This document shows positions 25,237 through 33,092 of a stretch of 64,000 nt of DNA, in pieces. Below the pieces are notes generated by a model, which was not told where the DNA came from, did not search any database, and saw only the letters and a program-made list of their open reading frames with translations. Position 1 is the stretch's first letter; each line of letters starts with the position of its first letter. A program made the position numbers and the translations under genes. The stretch comes from Hyphomicrobiales bacterium (GTDB taxonomy: Bacteria; Pseudomonadota; Alphaproteobacteria; Rhizobiales; JACESI01): assembly GCA_013911885.1 (NCBI GenBank), contig JACESI010000005.1, positions 1 to 64,000 of the forward strand, in the 5' to 3' direction.

Positions 25237-25382
25237 ATGTGGCACCGGCACGCATTCCGGGTCATACTCTCTTCAACGCGAAGCGCTCCGGCTCGCGTGC
25301 TGAACAGCTTTGGTGGTCTGCACTGGGTGGGACACTGGGGACCTTGACCGTTCGACGCGAAACCGTCGGACGGTTTCTTTTT
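25237..25382 (+). promoter_or_regulatory. Attenuator-like leader of the rhomboid gene
   Basis: Three elements lie in order. A 36-codon frame, ATG 25237 to TGA 25345-25347, ends in the peptide LHWVGHWGP, with two Trp and two His codons in its last nine. Directly after the stop, CCGTTCGACG (25348-25357) can pair with CGTCGGACGG (25364-25373, one T-G pair). Alternatively GAAACCGT (25359-25366) pairs with ACGGTTTC (25370-25377), followed by TTTTT. The two stems exclude each other and the second has the form of an intrinsic terminator. This is the layout of transcription attenuation by a leader peptide. No good ribosome binding site precedes the ATG, and a rhomboid gene is not an expected target, so the role is open. 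Confidence 0.45.
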
Positions 25383-25436
25383 CCCCCGTTCCGTGACCAT
25401 ATTCCGAGCATCGCAACGATAAGGGATTGCCCCGCC

Positions 25437-26237
25437 TTGCAGGATGATCGCGACCAGAGCTCAAGTCTCCCCGCCGGCAGCAACGGTCAAGAACCGGAAC
25501 TCCCTGAGGACAGCGAACGATTTCAAAACCCGGCCGCCTTCAACATTCCTGCTGTCATCCTGATATCGGTAGCTGTGCTGGTGAGCGTTCACCTGTTGCG
25601 GGTCATCTGGCTCACGCCGTCCGATGACGAAGCCCTTCTGTTTGCCTTCGCTTTCTTTCCGGTGCGTTTCGACAGCTTCTTCATGGAGCGCTATGGCGAT
25701 GCTTTTCCGGGCGGCACTCTTGGTGCGTTCTCCACTTCCGTCACCTATTCGTTTCTGCATGCGGACTGGCTTCACCTCACGGTCAACATGTTCTGGATGC
25801 TGGTTTTCGGCAGCGCCCTTGCGCGACGGTTTGGTGCGGTGCGGTTTCTGTTGCTCTCGCTCATCGGATCGGTCGCGGGAGCGGGGCTTCATCTTGCGAC
25901 AAATTGGGGCTCGTCTGCGCCGGTGGTCGGCGCGTCTGCTGCAATCTCTGCACATATGGCCTGTGCTGCGCGTTTTGCCTTTGTGCCCTATGGTCCGCTC
26001 GGACGACCGCGCTCGGATCATCCGGGGGCCTTTTTCCTGCCCGCGCTTTCGATCGCAGACATGTTCAAGAACAGTCAGGTCGTCAGTTTTCTCGCCATCT
26101 GGTTTGCGGTCAATCTGCTGTTCGGCGTTGGCACGGGGCTCGGCGGCGGGTCGGCCGTCGCATGGCAGGCCCATATCGGCGGATTTCTTGCCGGACTGCT
26201 GCTTTTCCCGCTTATTGATCCGGTCGAGCGCGCCTGA
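25437..26237 (+). CDS. Rhomboid-family intramembrane serine protease
   Basis: Six-helix membrane protein of 266 residues from TTG 25437 (AAGGGA eleven bases before). An in-frame GTG at 25239 would run through the leader and terminator hairpin and is not accepted. Rhomboid features: SYSFLHADWLHLTVNMFWML (the HxxxN motif) and the final helix AHIGGFLAGLLLFPL. The catalytic serine motif is normally GxSG; here the corresponding text is VVGASAAISAHMACAARFAF, so GASAAIS with Ser at the usual place, and the catalytic His is in AWQAHIGG. The insertion FVPYGPLGRPRSDHPGAF is a cytoplasmic or loop segment. Substrates unknown. Confidence 0.88.
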   Translation: MQDDRDQSSSLPAGSNGQEPELPEDSERFQNPAAFNIPAVILISVAVLVSVHLLRVIWLTPSDDEALLFAFAFFPVRFDSFFMERYGDAFPGGTLGAFSTSVTYSFLHADWLHLTVNMFWMLVFGSALARRFGAVRFLLLSLIGSVAGAGLHLATNWGSSAPVVGASAAISAHMACAARFAFVPYGPLGRPRSDHPGAFFLPALSIADMFKNSQVVSFLAIWFAVNLLFGVGTGLGGGSAVAWQAHIGGFLAGLLLFPLIDPVERA

Positions 26238-26357
26238 CGGGGCGAGGGGCTTTAATTTGACGTCGTTTTGAGCAATTTTCCTGCTATAGTATGATCCGCT
26301 TTCGGCCGGTTTTTTGCGACCTGTATTGAGTGAGCACAGCCACAGGGAGGGAATAGA

Positions 26358-26789
26358 ATGAAATTAGGACAATTGCTGGATGCGAAAGGCCGCGGTGCCA
26401 TCACTGTTGGCGTTAACGAGAGTCTCAGTTCGGTTTTTTCGATCCTGAGCGAGCGCAAGATCGGCGCACTTGTTGTTTGTGATAGCAATGAACATGTCGT
26501 CGGCATCGTCTCTGAGCGCGATCTCGTGCGTGCTATTGCATCGGATGGCGAGCGCATTCTCGCCTGGCCGGTTGATGCGATCATGACCACCGCCGTCATC
26601 ACCTGTACCGAGGAGGATACGGTTGACCAAGTGATGGAAAAGATGACCTCGGGCCGGTTCCGTCACGTGCCGGTTGTCGCGGATGGCCGCCTGGTCGGCG
26701 TGATCTCGATCGGCGATGTGGTCAAGAACCGGATGCAGGAAATCGAGCGGGAAGCGGCTGACATCCGGGCTTATATTCACGCAGTCTGA
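26358..26789 (+). CDS. CBS-domain protein
   Basis: Protein of 143 residues made of two CBS motifs: VGVNESLSSVFSILSERKIG with LVVCDSNEHVVGIVSERDLV, and TCTEEDTVDQVMEKMTSGRF with VVADGRLVGVISIGDVVKNR. Stand-alone CBS pairs bind adenosyl nucleotides and act as energy sensors or regulators. The start ATG is preceded by GGGAGG. Such proteins are very common in alphaproteobacteria as single genes; the partner is not evident. It converges on the patatin gene 46 bases away. Confidence 0.93.
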   Translation: MKLGQLLDAKGRGAITVGVNESLSSVFSILSERKIGALVVCDSNEHVVGIVSERDLVRAIASDGERILAWPVDAIMTTAVITCTEEDTVDQVMEKMTSGRFRHVPVVADGRLVGVISIGDVVKNRMQEIEREAADIRAYIHAV

Positions 26790-26835
26790 CGGCCAAATCG
26801 TCAAGCGAGCCTATTCAGTCGGGCATCCGTGCTGC

Positions 26836-27795
26836 TTAGCAGGCGACCCTGTGGCTTTTTTCTGTCGCATTGCCAAAAACTTGCGAGAGGCTTTCGATCA
26901 CCGGTTTTGCCGCGGCATATCCGGCGGCGATGGCATCGTTCGAGCGATGGAAATCGAACAGCCCGATATCGGAAACACGGGGTGTGATCAGCATGTCAGG
27001 TGGATCACCGGCAAGGCGCGAGCGCGAAATCCGGTCCTGTATGATGTTGAATGATTGCATCATGACGGATGAAATACCCGGCGGACCATCCTTGCGGCCC
27101 AAGATCTGGCGGCGGACCAGGCGTTTCGCCCCCTTGGTCTCGGCGTCGGGCTCCAGTTGCATGTCTTCGGTGAGTGAATTCGCCCGGTTGATATCGAGGG
27201 GTGCGGTGAGCATGCCGTTTGCAAGCACCGTGCCGCGGCCTACGCCGGCACTCGACAGACTGACGCCGATGACATAGTCCGCACCCATGGCACGGCAGGC
27301 GGTGATCGGTACCGGGTTGACGAGCGCACCGTCAACAAGCCAGCGGCTGCCGACCTTTACAGGCTTGAAAATGCCGGGCAGGGCATAGGAGGCCTGAAGG
27401 GCTGCCGCAAGATGGCCGCGCGTCAGCCAGATTTCATTGCCATTTTCAAGCTCGGTCGCCATGCATGCGAAAGGAAGGTCGAGATCCTCGATCTGCTTGT
27501 CGTAGAGATGTTGCGTCAGAAGGCCGCCGAGCCGGGTGCCGTTGATCAGGCCACTGCCGGAGAGGCTTATATCCAAAAGCGCAAAAACGCGGCGCTGGGT
27601 GAGCGAGCGGGCGAAGGTTTCGAGTTCATCGAGATGGCGTGCCGCCCAGCAGCCGCCGACGACGGCGCCCATGGATGTTCCAGCTATGACATCCGGCTGG
27701 ATGCCGGCCTCATCAAGGGCGCGCATGAAACCGATATGAGCCCACCCCTTTGCCGCACCACCACCGAGAGCCAAACCCAATACCGGTTTCTTCAT
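26836..27795 (-). CDS. Patatin-like phospholipase (RssA type)
   Basis: Serine lipid hydrolase of 319 residues. Oxyanion motif LALGGGAAKGWAHIG, nucleophile VIAGTSMGAVVGG and catalytic aspartate WLVDGALVNPVPI give the patatin Ser-Asp dyad. The C-terminal third resembles RssA-type proteins (MMQSFNIIQDRISRSRLAG; PDMLITPRVSDIGLFDFHR). The start ATG 27795 has AGGAG eight bases before; a GTG three codons earlier is less likely. Monocistronic by orientation and spacing. A 7-bp inverted repeat lies about 50 bases upstream. Confidence 0.93.
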   Translation of the reverse strand: MKKPVLGLALGGGAAKGWAHIGFMRALDEAGIQPDVIAGTSMGAVVGGCWAARHLDELETFARSLTQRRVFALLDISLSGSGLINGTRLGGLLTQHLYDKQIEDLDLPFACMATELENGNEIWLTRGHLAAALQASYALPGIFKPVKVGSRWLVDGALVNPVPITACRAMGADYVIGVSLSSAGVGRGTVLANGMLTAPLDINRANSLTEDMQLEPDAETKGAKRLVRRQILGRKDGPPGISSVMMQSFNIIQDRISRSRLAGDPPDMLITPRVSDIGLFDFHRSNDAIAAGYAAAKPVIESLSQVFGNATEKSHRVAC

Positions 27796-27842
27796 CTTTC
27801 CCACTCCTCACACACAGGCTAAGATCATAGGACAAACATCTG

Positions 27843-27870
27843 ACTATATAGTGAATCTGGAAATCACTAT
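27843..27870. promoter_or_regulatory. Inverted repeat upstream of the patatin gene
   Basis: ATAGTGA (27848-27854) and TCACTAT (27864-27870) form an inverted repeat with a 9-base spacer, overlapping the 10-base palindrome ACTATATAGT (27843-27852). It lies 50-75 bases upstream of the patatin start, where an operator or promoter would sit. No regulator can be named. Confidence 0.35.
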
Positions 27871-27982
27871 TTGTTTAAAGAGGTTGTCTCGATGTTCTGA
27901 TGCATTGATTCACTCAGTCCCGCATTGGGATGTGTGTTCGCGCGTTGGTGTGCGGCAATGTCCAGTCTTAATCCTTGATGTC

Positions 27983-28426
27983 TTAATCCTCTGATTCAGC
28001 GCCTTCATGTTCTGAATCCGATTCAAGTCGGGATGCGGTCGGGTCTGACGCATCTGGCAGAACCCTGCGGTAAAAACACGAGAAGACATTGCGGTGGCAG
28101 TTGGTGCCGTTTCCGCCGGTGCGCACCTTGATCAGGATCGTGTCCTGATCGCAGTCGGTGCGCATTTCCACGATGGTCTGGATCGATCCCGAACTGGCGC
28201 CCTTGTGCCAGAGTTCGCCTCGCGAGCGCGACCAGTACCATGCTTCACCGGTGCTGATCGAGCGCGCGAGCGATTCGGCATTCATGAAGGCTGCCATGAC
28301 GATCTCTCCGCTATCGGCATCCTGCGCGATGGCGGGAATCAGCCCTTTTGCATCGAATTTCGGGGTGAAATCCACGCCTTCTTCAAGCGTCGTTTTGTCG
28401 CCTCGTGGCTTGAACGCGTGTTCCAT
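27983..28426 (-). CDS. hisI: Phosphoribosyl-AMP cyclohydrolase
   Basis: Third enzyme of histidine synthesis: opens the purine ring of phosphoribosyl-AMP. It has 147 residues and is single-domain, without the HisE pyrophosphohydrolase. Conserved: IVMAAFMNAESLARSISTGE, AWYWSRSRGELWHKGASSG, the metal site MRTDCDQDTILIKV and GTNCHRNVFSCFYRR. The acidic tail after DASDP (SDSEHEGAESED) is an extra, probably disordered, end. It is followed on the minus strand by the patatin gene 187 bases on, and preceded 42 bases upstream by folE in the same direction. hisI next to folE is frequent in alphaproteobacteria. Confidence 0.96.
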   Translation of the reverse strand: MEHAFKPRGDKTTLEEGVDFTPKFDAKGLIPAIAQDADSGEIVMAAFMNAESLARSISTGEAWYWSRSRGELWHKGASSGSIQTIVEMRTDCDQDTILIKVRTGGNGTNCHRNVFSCFYRRVLPDASDPTASRLESDSEHEGAESED

Positions 28427-28468
28427 GTTGTTTTCCCGATGAGGAGCGATAACGCAAGGAAGCGCGAA

Positions 28469-29089
28469 TTAAAGAGCAAAACCGCGCAAAAGCTGCATGA
28501 AACGGACCTGTTCCGCCGGGTCACTCTGAAACACGCCGGTGAAATGCGTCGTTATCGTCCTGACGCCGTCTTTCTGGACACCGCGCAGGGACATGCACAT
28601 ATGCTCAGCCTCCAGAAGGACTGCGACACCGCCGGGCTCGAGTGCGTTTTCAATCGCCTCCGCGATCTGTATCGTGAGATGTTCCTGGGTCTGAAGACGG
28701 CGCGAAAAAATGTCGACGACACGCGCAAGCTTCGAGAGGCCAACAACACCCTTTTGCGGATAATAGGCGACATGCGCCGTGCCGACAAAGGGCACCATGT
28801 GATGCTCGCAGTGCGAATAGAACGGTATATCCTTGACGAGGACCATGTTGGCGTAGCCGCCGACATCTTCAAAAGTAGTCTTCAGAACTTCTTGCGCAGA
28901 TTCATGATATCCCCTGAAAAACTCTTCATAGGCTTTGACAACCCGTTTCGGGGTGTCGAGAAGACCTTCGCGGGCAGGATCTTCGCCCGCCCATGTAAGC
29001 AGAATGCGCACGGCGTCTTCAGCTTCCGCGCGGGTCGGCCGGTTTGGGGCGAGGGTATTCGCGTTTGTGTTCTCGACAATTGCATCCAT
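28469..29089 (-). CDS. folE: GTP cyclohydrolase I
   Basis: Converts GTP to dihydroneopterin triphosphate, the entry to folate. It has 206 residues. Zinc and active-site motifs are present: [40 protein letters not shown] and [17 protein letters not shown]. The N-terminal 20 residues are variable, as usual. ATG 29089 has AAAGGAG nine bases before. It is upstream of hisI in the same direction; the two start their pathways from purine nucleotides but are not otherwise linked. The upstream region of about 200 bases is shared with the divergent NifU-like gene. Confidence 0.97.
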   Translation of the reverse strand: MDAIVENTNANTLAPNRPTRAEAEDAVRILLTWAGEDPAREGLLDTPKRVVKAYEEFFRGYHESAQEVLKTTFEDVGGYANMVLVKDIPFYSHCEHHMVPFVGTAHVAYYPQKGVVGLSKLARVVDIFSRRLQTQEHLTIQIAEAIENALEPGGVAVLLEAEHMCMSLRGVQKDGVRTITTHFTGVFQSDPAEQVRFMQLLRGFAL

Positions 29090-29295
29090 GGCCGCACTCC
29101 TTTGTTCTATCGTTTATCCGGTTTCCCGGAACTGTTTCCAAACCTGAATGGGCCGATAGGAGGGGTCTGGGCGTCGCACCCCGATTTATCAGTTGACCAT
29201 GCTTGGGCAATTGCCTGTTGGTGCCCTACGATCTATATGTAACTGGTAGACTGAAATGGCAATGAAACAACGGTAAAAATTTTGCGAGCCTTGTT

Positions 29296-29742
29296 ATGAT
29301 TGACGACGTTTACAACGCTAAAATTCTGGAATTTGCAGGCAATATTGCCCGAACAGGGCGATTGGCAGCGCCTATGGCAACAGCGAAAGCACATTCCAAA
29401 TTGTGCGGCTCCACAGTGATCGTCGATCTTGAAGTGAAGGATGGCATTGTCACCGATTTTGCACATGACGTGAAGGCCTGCGCGCTCGGGCAGGCGGCTG
29501 CCTCGATCATGGCGCGCCTCGTGGTTGGCTCCACGACCGCAGAGCTGAAGGCGCTGCGTACCAATGTGCGCAGCATGCTTAAGGAAAACGGTGAGCCGCC
29601 GGGCGGGCGTTTCGAGGATTTCAAATATCTGATCCCGGTGCGCGACTACAAGGCGCGCCACGCCTCGACGCTTCTGACATTTGATGCCGTGGTCGACGCG
29701 ATCGAACAAATCGAGGCAAAGACCGACGAAAAGGTCGCCTGA
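29296..29742 (+). CDS. NifU-like iron-sulfur scaffold homologue
   Basis: Protein of 148 residues with the IscU/NifU N-terminal fold. Two of the three cluster cysteines are visible: SKLCGSTVIVDLEVKDG and VKACALGQAAASIMARLVVG. The third position reads DYKARHASTLL, with His in place of Cys, and the CGD aspartate is changed to CGS. Such two-cysteine members are widespread in alphaproteobacteria and their role in cluster assembly is unproven. It stands apart from the suf operon at 48-55 kb. yidD follows after 55 bases in the same direction, the usual arrangement. Confidence 0.85.
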   Translation: MIDDVYNAKILEFAGNIARTGRLAAPMATAKAHSKLCGSTVIVDLEVKDGIVTDFAHDVKACALGQAAASIMARLVVGSTTAELKALRTNVRSMLKENGEPPGGRFEDFKYLIPVRDYKARHASTLLTFDAVVDAIEQIEAKTDEKVA

Positions 29743-29797
29743 CGCGCCATCGCCGTCAGTCTTGCTTGAACGGTTACCGTCTCACCGGATATTTCTC

Positions 29798-30088
29798 ATG
29801 CTGCGCCGCCTGATCCGCGTTTATTCTCTTCTGATCTCCCCGTTTCTAGGGCGCAATTGCCGACATCTGCCGACCTGCTCGGCCTATGCCGATGAGGCCA
29901 TCCGTCGCCATGGCAACTGGCCGGGGCTTTGGCTTTCGCTCGCGCGTTTCTTGCGCTGCGGCCCGTTCGGGACGTCCGGCTATGATCCGGTGCCCGAAGA
30001 GTTGCCCGCGCGGGCGCTCTGGTATATGCCGTGGCGCTATGGACACTGGACAGGCCGCCATATCGACCCCGATACGCGGCTCGACTAA
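29798..30088 (+). CDS. yidD: Membrane protein insertion efficiency factor YidD
   Basis: Small amphipathic protein of 96 residues that assists YidC-dependent membrane insertion. Hallmark cysteine motif NCRHLPTCSAYADEAIRRHG, then RFLRCGPFGTSGYDPVPEEL. The ATG at 29798 (MLRRLIRVYSLLISPFLG) is preferred; the frame runs further upstream but without likeness. It lies between the NifU-like gene and thrS, all plus strand. Confidence 0.93.
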   Translation: MLRRLIRVYSLLISPFLGRNCRHLPTCSAYADEAIRRHGNWPGLWLSLARFLRCGPFGTSGYDPVPEELPARALWYMPWRYGHWTGRHIDPDTRLD

Positions 30089-30147
30089 CCGGGCCTGAAG
30101 ATTAACCGCTTACCCGCATTCGTGCGCGGCGACTGAGCAGGAGAACG

Positions 30148-32094
30148 ATGATGATCACCCTTACATTTCCCGATGGCAACAAGCGCGCCTTCGAAGCTGG
30201 CATCACCGGCCTTTCAGTCGCGGAGAGCATCGCCAAATCGCTGGCAAAGCGCACCGTTGCCATGGCCCTTGATGGCACCGTGCGCGATCTTGCCGATCCG
30301 ATCAACAAGGACAGTGCGATCGAATTCCTGACCCGCGACGATCCCCGCGCGCTCGAACTCATCCGTCACGATTGCGCCCATGTTCTCGCGGAAGCTGTGC
30401 AGGAGCTATTTCCCGGAACGCAAGTGACCATCGGCCCGGTGATCGAGAACGGTTTCTTTTATGATTTTTCGCGCGAAGCCCCGTTCACCCTCGATGACCT
30501 GCCGCTGATTGAGAAGAAGATGAAAGAAATCATCCAGCGCAACAAACCGTTCACGAAAGAGTTCTGGAGCCGCGAGCAGGCGAAAGATTTTTTCCGGGCA
30601 AAGGGCGAACTCTACAAGGTCGAGCTTGTCGATGCGATTCCGGCTGGTGAAGAGCTCAAAATGTATCGTCAGGGCGATTGGATCGACCTTTGCCGCGGAC
30701 CGCACATGACATCAACCGGACAGGTCGGCACGTCGTTCAGGCTGATGAAGGTCGCCGGGGCTTATTGGCGCGGCAATTCCGACAACGAGATGCTGACGCG
30801 CATCTATGGCACGGCCTGGGCCAATGACAACGATCTCAATGCCTATCTGACCATGCTCGAAGAAGCCGAGAAGCGCGATCATCGCCGCCTTGGCCGCGAA
30901 ATGGACCTTTTCCATTTTCAGGAGGAAGGGCCGGGCGTAGTCTTCTGGCACGCCAAGGGCTGGACGCTGTTTCAGACGCTTGTCCGATATATGCGCCGCC
31001 GCCTTGACGCGGACTATGACGAGGTGAACGCGCCGCAGATTCTCGACAAGGCGCTGTGGGAAACCTCAGGCCACTGGGAATGGTACCGCGAGAACATGTT
31101 CGTCACCGAGACCGAGGACGAGCGGGTTTTCGCCATCAAGCCGATGAACTGCCCGGGCCATGTCCAGATTTTCAAGCACGGCCTCAAATCCTACCGCGAT
31201 CTGCCGCTGCGCATGGCGGAGTTCGGCGCGGTGTCGCGCTATGAGCCATCGGGTGCCCTGCACGGGCTGATGCGTGTGCGCGCGTTCACGCAGGACGACG
31301 CCCATGTTTTCTGCACCGATGCGCAGATGGCGGAAGAATGCCTCAAGATCAACGATCTGATCCTGTCCACCTATGCCGATTTCGGTTTTGACGAGATCGT
31401 GGTCAAGCTTTCGACACGGCCTGAAAAACGGGTTGGTTCCGATGCGCTCTGGGACCGCGCCGAGAGCGTCATGGCAGAGGTTTTGAAGACCATCGAGGCC
31501 CAGTCCGGCGGCAAGATCAAGACCGACATCCTGCCGGGTGAGGGCGCGTTCTATGGTCCGAAATTCGAATATACTTTGCGCGATGCGATCGGCCGCGAAT
31601 GGCAGTGCGGCACGACTCAGGTCGATTTCAACCTGCCGGAGCGCTTTGGCGCGTTCTACATTGATACGGACGGCGAGAAGCGTCACCCGGTGATGATCCA
31701 CCGCGCGATCTGCGGCTCGATGGAGCGCTTTCTCGGCATTCTGATCGAAAACTTCGCCGGTCATTTCCCGCTCTGGCTCGCGCCGCTTCAGGTCGTGGTG
31801 ACAACCATCACCTCCGAGGCGGACAGCTATGCGGCAGAAGTCACCGCGATCCTCAAAAAGGCAGGGCTTCGGGTTTCAAGCGATCTGCGCAATGAGAAGA
31901 TCAACTACAAGGTGCGTGAGCATTCGCTACAGAAAGTCCCTGTAATTGTGGTCTGCGGCAAGCGCGAGGCGGAGGAGCGCTCGGTCAATATCCGCCGTTT
32001 CGGCTCGCAAAACCAGACAGCGATGTCGCTTGATGAGGCGCTCTCGAGCCTTGTCACCGAGGCGACGCCGCCGGATATCGTCCGCATTTCCTAA
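30148..32094 (+). CDS. thrS: Threonyl-tRNA synthetase
   Basis: Class II aminoacyl-tRNA synthetase that charges tRNA-Thr, 648 residues, full length. N-terminal TGS domain ([15 protein letters not shown]), editing domain with the histidine pair [17 protein letters not shown], catalytic core with [20 protein letters not shown] and [20 protein letters not shown], and motif 3 in [19 protein letters not shown]. The C-terminal anticodon-binding domain contains [20 protein letters not shown]. Two start ATGs in tandem at 30148 and 30151. The acyltransferase gene starts 9 bases after the stop. Confidence 0.98.
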   Translation: MMITLTFPDGNKRAFEAGITGLSVAESIAKSLAKRTVAMALDGTVRDLADPINKDSAIEFLTRDDPRALELIRHDCAHVLAEAVQELFPGTQVTIGPVIENGFFYDFSREAPFTLDDLPLIEKKMKEIIQRNKPFTKEFWSREQAKDFFRAKGELYKVELVDAIPAGEELKMYRQGDWIDLCRGPHMTSTGQVGTSFRLMKVAGAYWRGNSDNEMLTRIYGTAWANDNDLNAYLTMLEEAEKRDHRRLGREMDLFHFQEEGPGVVFWHAKGWTLFQTLVRYMRRRLDADYDEVNAPQILDKALWETSGHWEWYRENMFVTETEDERVFAIKPMNCPGHVQIFKHGLKSYRDLPLRMAEFGAVSRYEPSGALHGLMRVRAFTQDDAHVFCTDAQMAEECLKINDLILSTYADFGFDEIVVKLSTRPEKRVGSDALWDRAESVMAEVLKTIEAQSGGKIKTDILPGEGAFYGPKFEYTLRDAIGREWQCGTTQVDFNLPERFGAFYIDTDGEKRHPVMIHRAICGSMERFLGILIENFAGHFPLWLAPLQVVVTTITSEADSYAAEVTAILKKAGLRVSSDLRNEKINYKVREHSLQKVPVIVVCGKREAEERSVNIRRFGSQNQTAMSLDEALSSLVTEATPPDIVRIS

Positions 32095-32103
32095 AGGGCA
32101 AAC

Positions 32104-32958
32104 ATGGTCTTATCAGGAAAACCATCTTCACGGATATTGAAGGATCAGCGTTTTCCTGAACTGAGCTATGCATCGGACGAGGACCCTTGGTTGCGTCGCT
32201 CGCTCATTCAGGCGATTGAGGGTTTTTTCGGGCGTGACCGCTATCTCGATCTTTATGAGATCTGGCGCAGAGATCATGTCGGAACCTCGCCGACCGCGAT
32301 GACGGATCTTCTCGAACTCCTGCGGGTCGATCTTCGCATTCATGCAAAGTCATGGCCAAAGCGCAGTATTCCGGACGGGCCTTTGATGCTGGTTGCAAAC
32401 CATCCTTTCGGCATTGGCGACGGGCTTGTGGCGCTGTCGCTTGCCGAGACCCTGGAGCGGCCTTACCGTGTGCTCATAAACAGCGAACTTCTCAAAATCC
32501 CCGAAGTCCGCCCTTATGCGCTTGCCGTCGATTTTCGTGAAAACGAACAGGCGCTTGCGACCAATCTGGAGACGCGACGCCAGGCAACCGAATTTCTGAG
32601 ACAGGGCGGAACGCTGGTCGTGTTTCCGGCAGGCGGTGTCGCCACGGCTGCCAATCCGTTCGGCAAAGCAGTTGAATTGCCTTGGAAACTGTTTCCCGCG
32701 CGGCTTGTGCAGGCAACCGGCGCGACGGTATTGCCGGTTTATTTCGAAGGCCAGAACAGCGTGCTCTTCCATCTCGCCAGTCGGGTCTCGATGACGTTGC
32801 GTCTGGCGCTTCTGATCCGGGAGTTCAGGCGCTTCACCTGCTCTCCGGTCGATGTTCATATCGGCGAATTTGTCTCCTACCGCGATCTTGTGCACTTGAA
32901 GGACCGGCAAGCGCTGAGCGATGCGCTTTATGCGATGGTGCATGATTTTGCACCCTAG
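32104..32958 (+). CDS. Lysophospholipid acyltransferase family protein
   Basis: Protein of 284 residues of the PlsC-related acyltransferase group. The catalytic motif is LVANHPFGIGDGLVAL (His, five residues, Asp), followed by RVLINSELLKIPEVRPYALA, VVFPAGGVATAANPFGKA and PVYFEGQNSVLFHLASR. It is most like the hemolysin/OlsB-type proteins that acylate ornithine lipid or lysophospholipids rather than PlsC itself. The substrate is not determinable. It starts 9 bases after thrS, so it is probably translated from the same message. A compound hairpin follows the stop. Confidence 0.85.
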   Translation: MVLSGKPSSRILKDQRFPELSYASDEDPWLRRSLIQAIEGFFGRDRYLDLYEIWRRDHVGTSPTAMTDLLELLRVDLRIHAKSWPKRSIPDGPLMLVANHPFGIGDGLVALSLAETLERPYRVLINSELLKIPEVRPYALAVDFRENEQALATNLETRRQATEFLRQGGTLVVFPAGGVATAANPFGKAVELPWKLFPARLVQATGATVLPVYFEGQNSVLFHLASRVSMTLRLALLIREFRRFTCSPVDVHIGEFVSYRDLVHLKDRQALSDALYAMVHDFAP

Positions 32959-32959
32959 T

Positions 32960-33076
32960 GGTTCGCCCGAAACAAAACAGTCCGACTTCAGTCGGGTTGT
33001 TTTGTTCAGGAAAAGCGAACCTTTTCAAAGAGTTGAACTGGTGGATCGGCCCGACTTTTCGGGTTTGAAAAGTCGG
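32960..33076. repeat. Cluster of hairpins / compound terminator
   Basis: Three stems are packed into 117 bases. Outer: GGTTCGC (32960-32966) with GCGAACC (33015-33021), followed by TTTT. Nested inside: AACAAAACAGTCCGAC (32971-32986), loop TTCA, GTCGGGTTGTTTTGTT (32991-33006), paired throughout with two G-T pairs. Then CCGACTTTTC (33051-33060), loop GGGTTT, GAAAAGTCGG (33067-33076), perfect. It lies between the convergent acyltransferase and hypothetical genes and could end transcription from both. The shared CCGACTT core suggests a REP-like element rather than one terminator. Confidence 0.7.
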
Positions 33077-33092
33077 AGTCAATCCCCCAGGG

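Noticed and set aside
25239..25436. N-terminal extension of the rhomboid protein from GTG 25239
   Set aside because: It would read through the hairpin with T-run and has no likeness to rhomboids.
28094..29242. Long open frame on the plus strand across hisI and folE
   Set aside because: It is antisense to two clear enzymes and has a composition of shadow coding.
31066..31764. 232-codon frame antisense to thrS
   Set aside because: Antisense shadow of a core gene.
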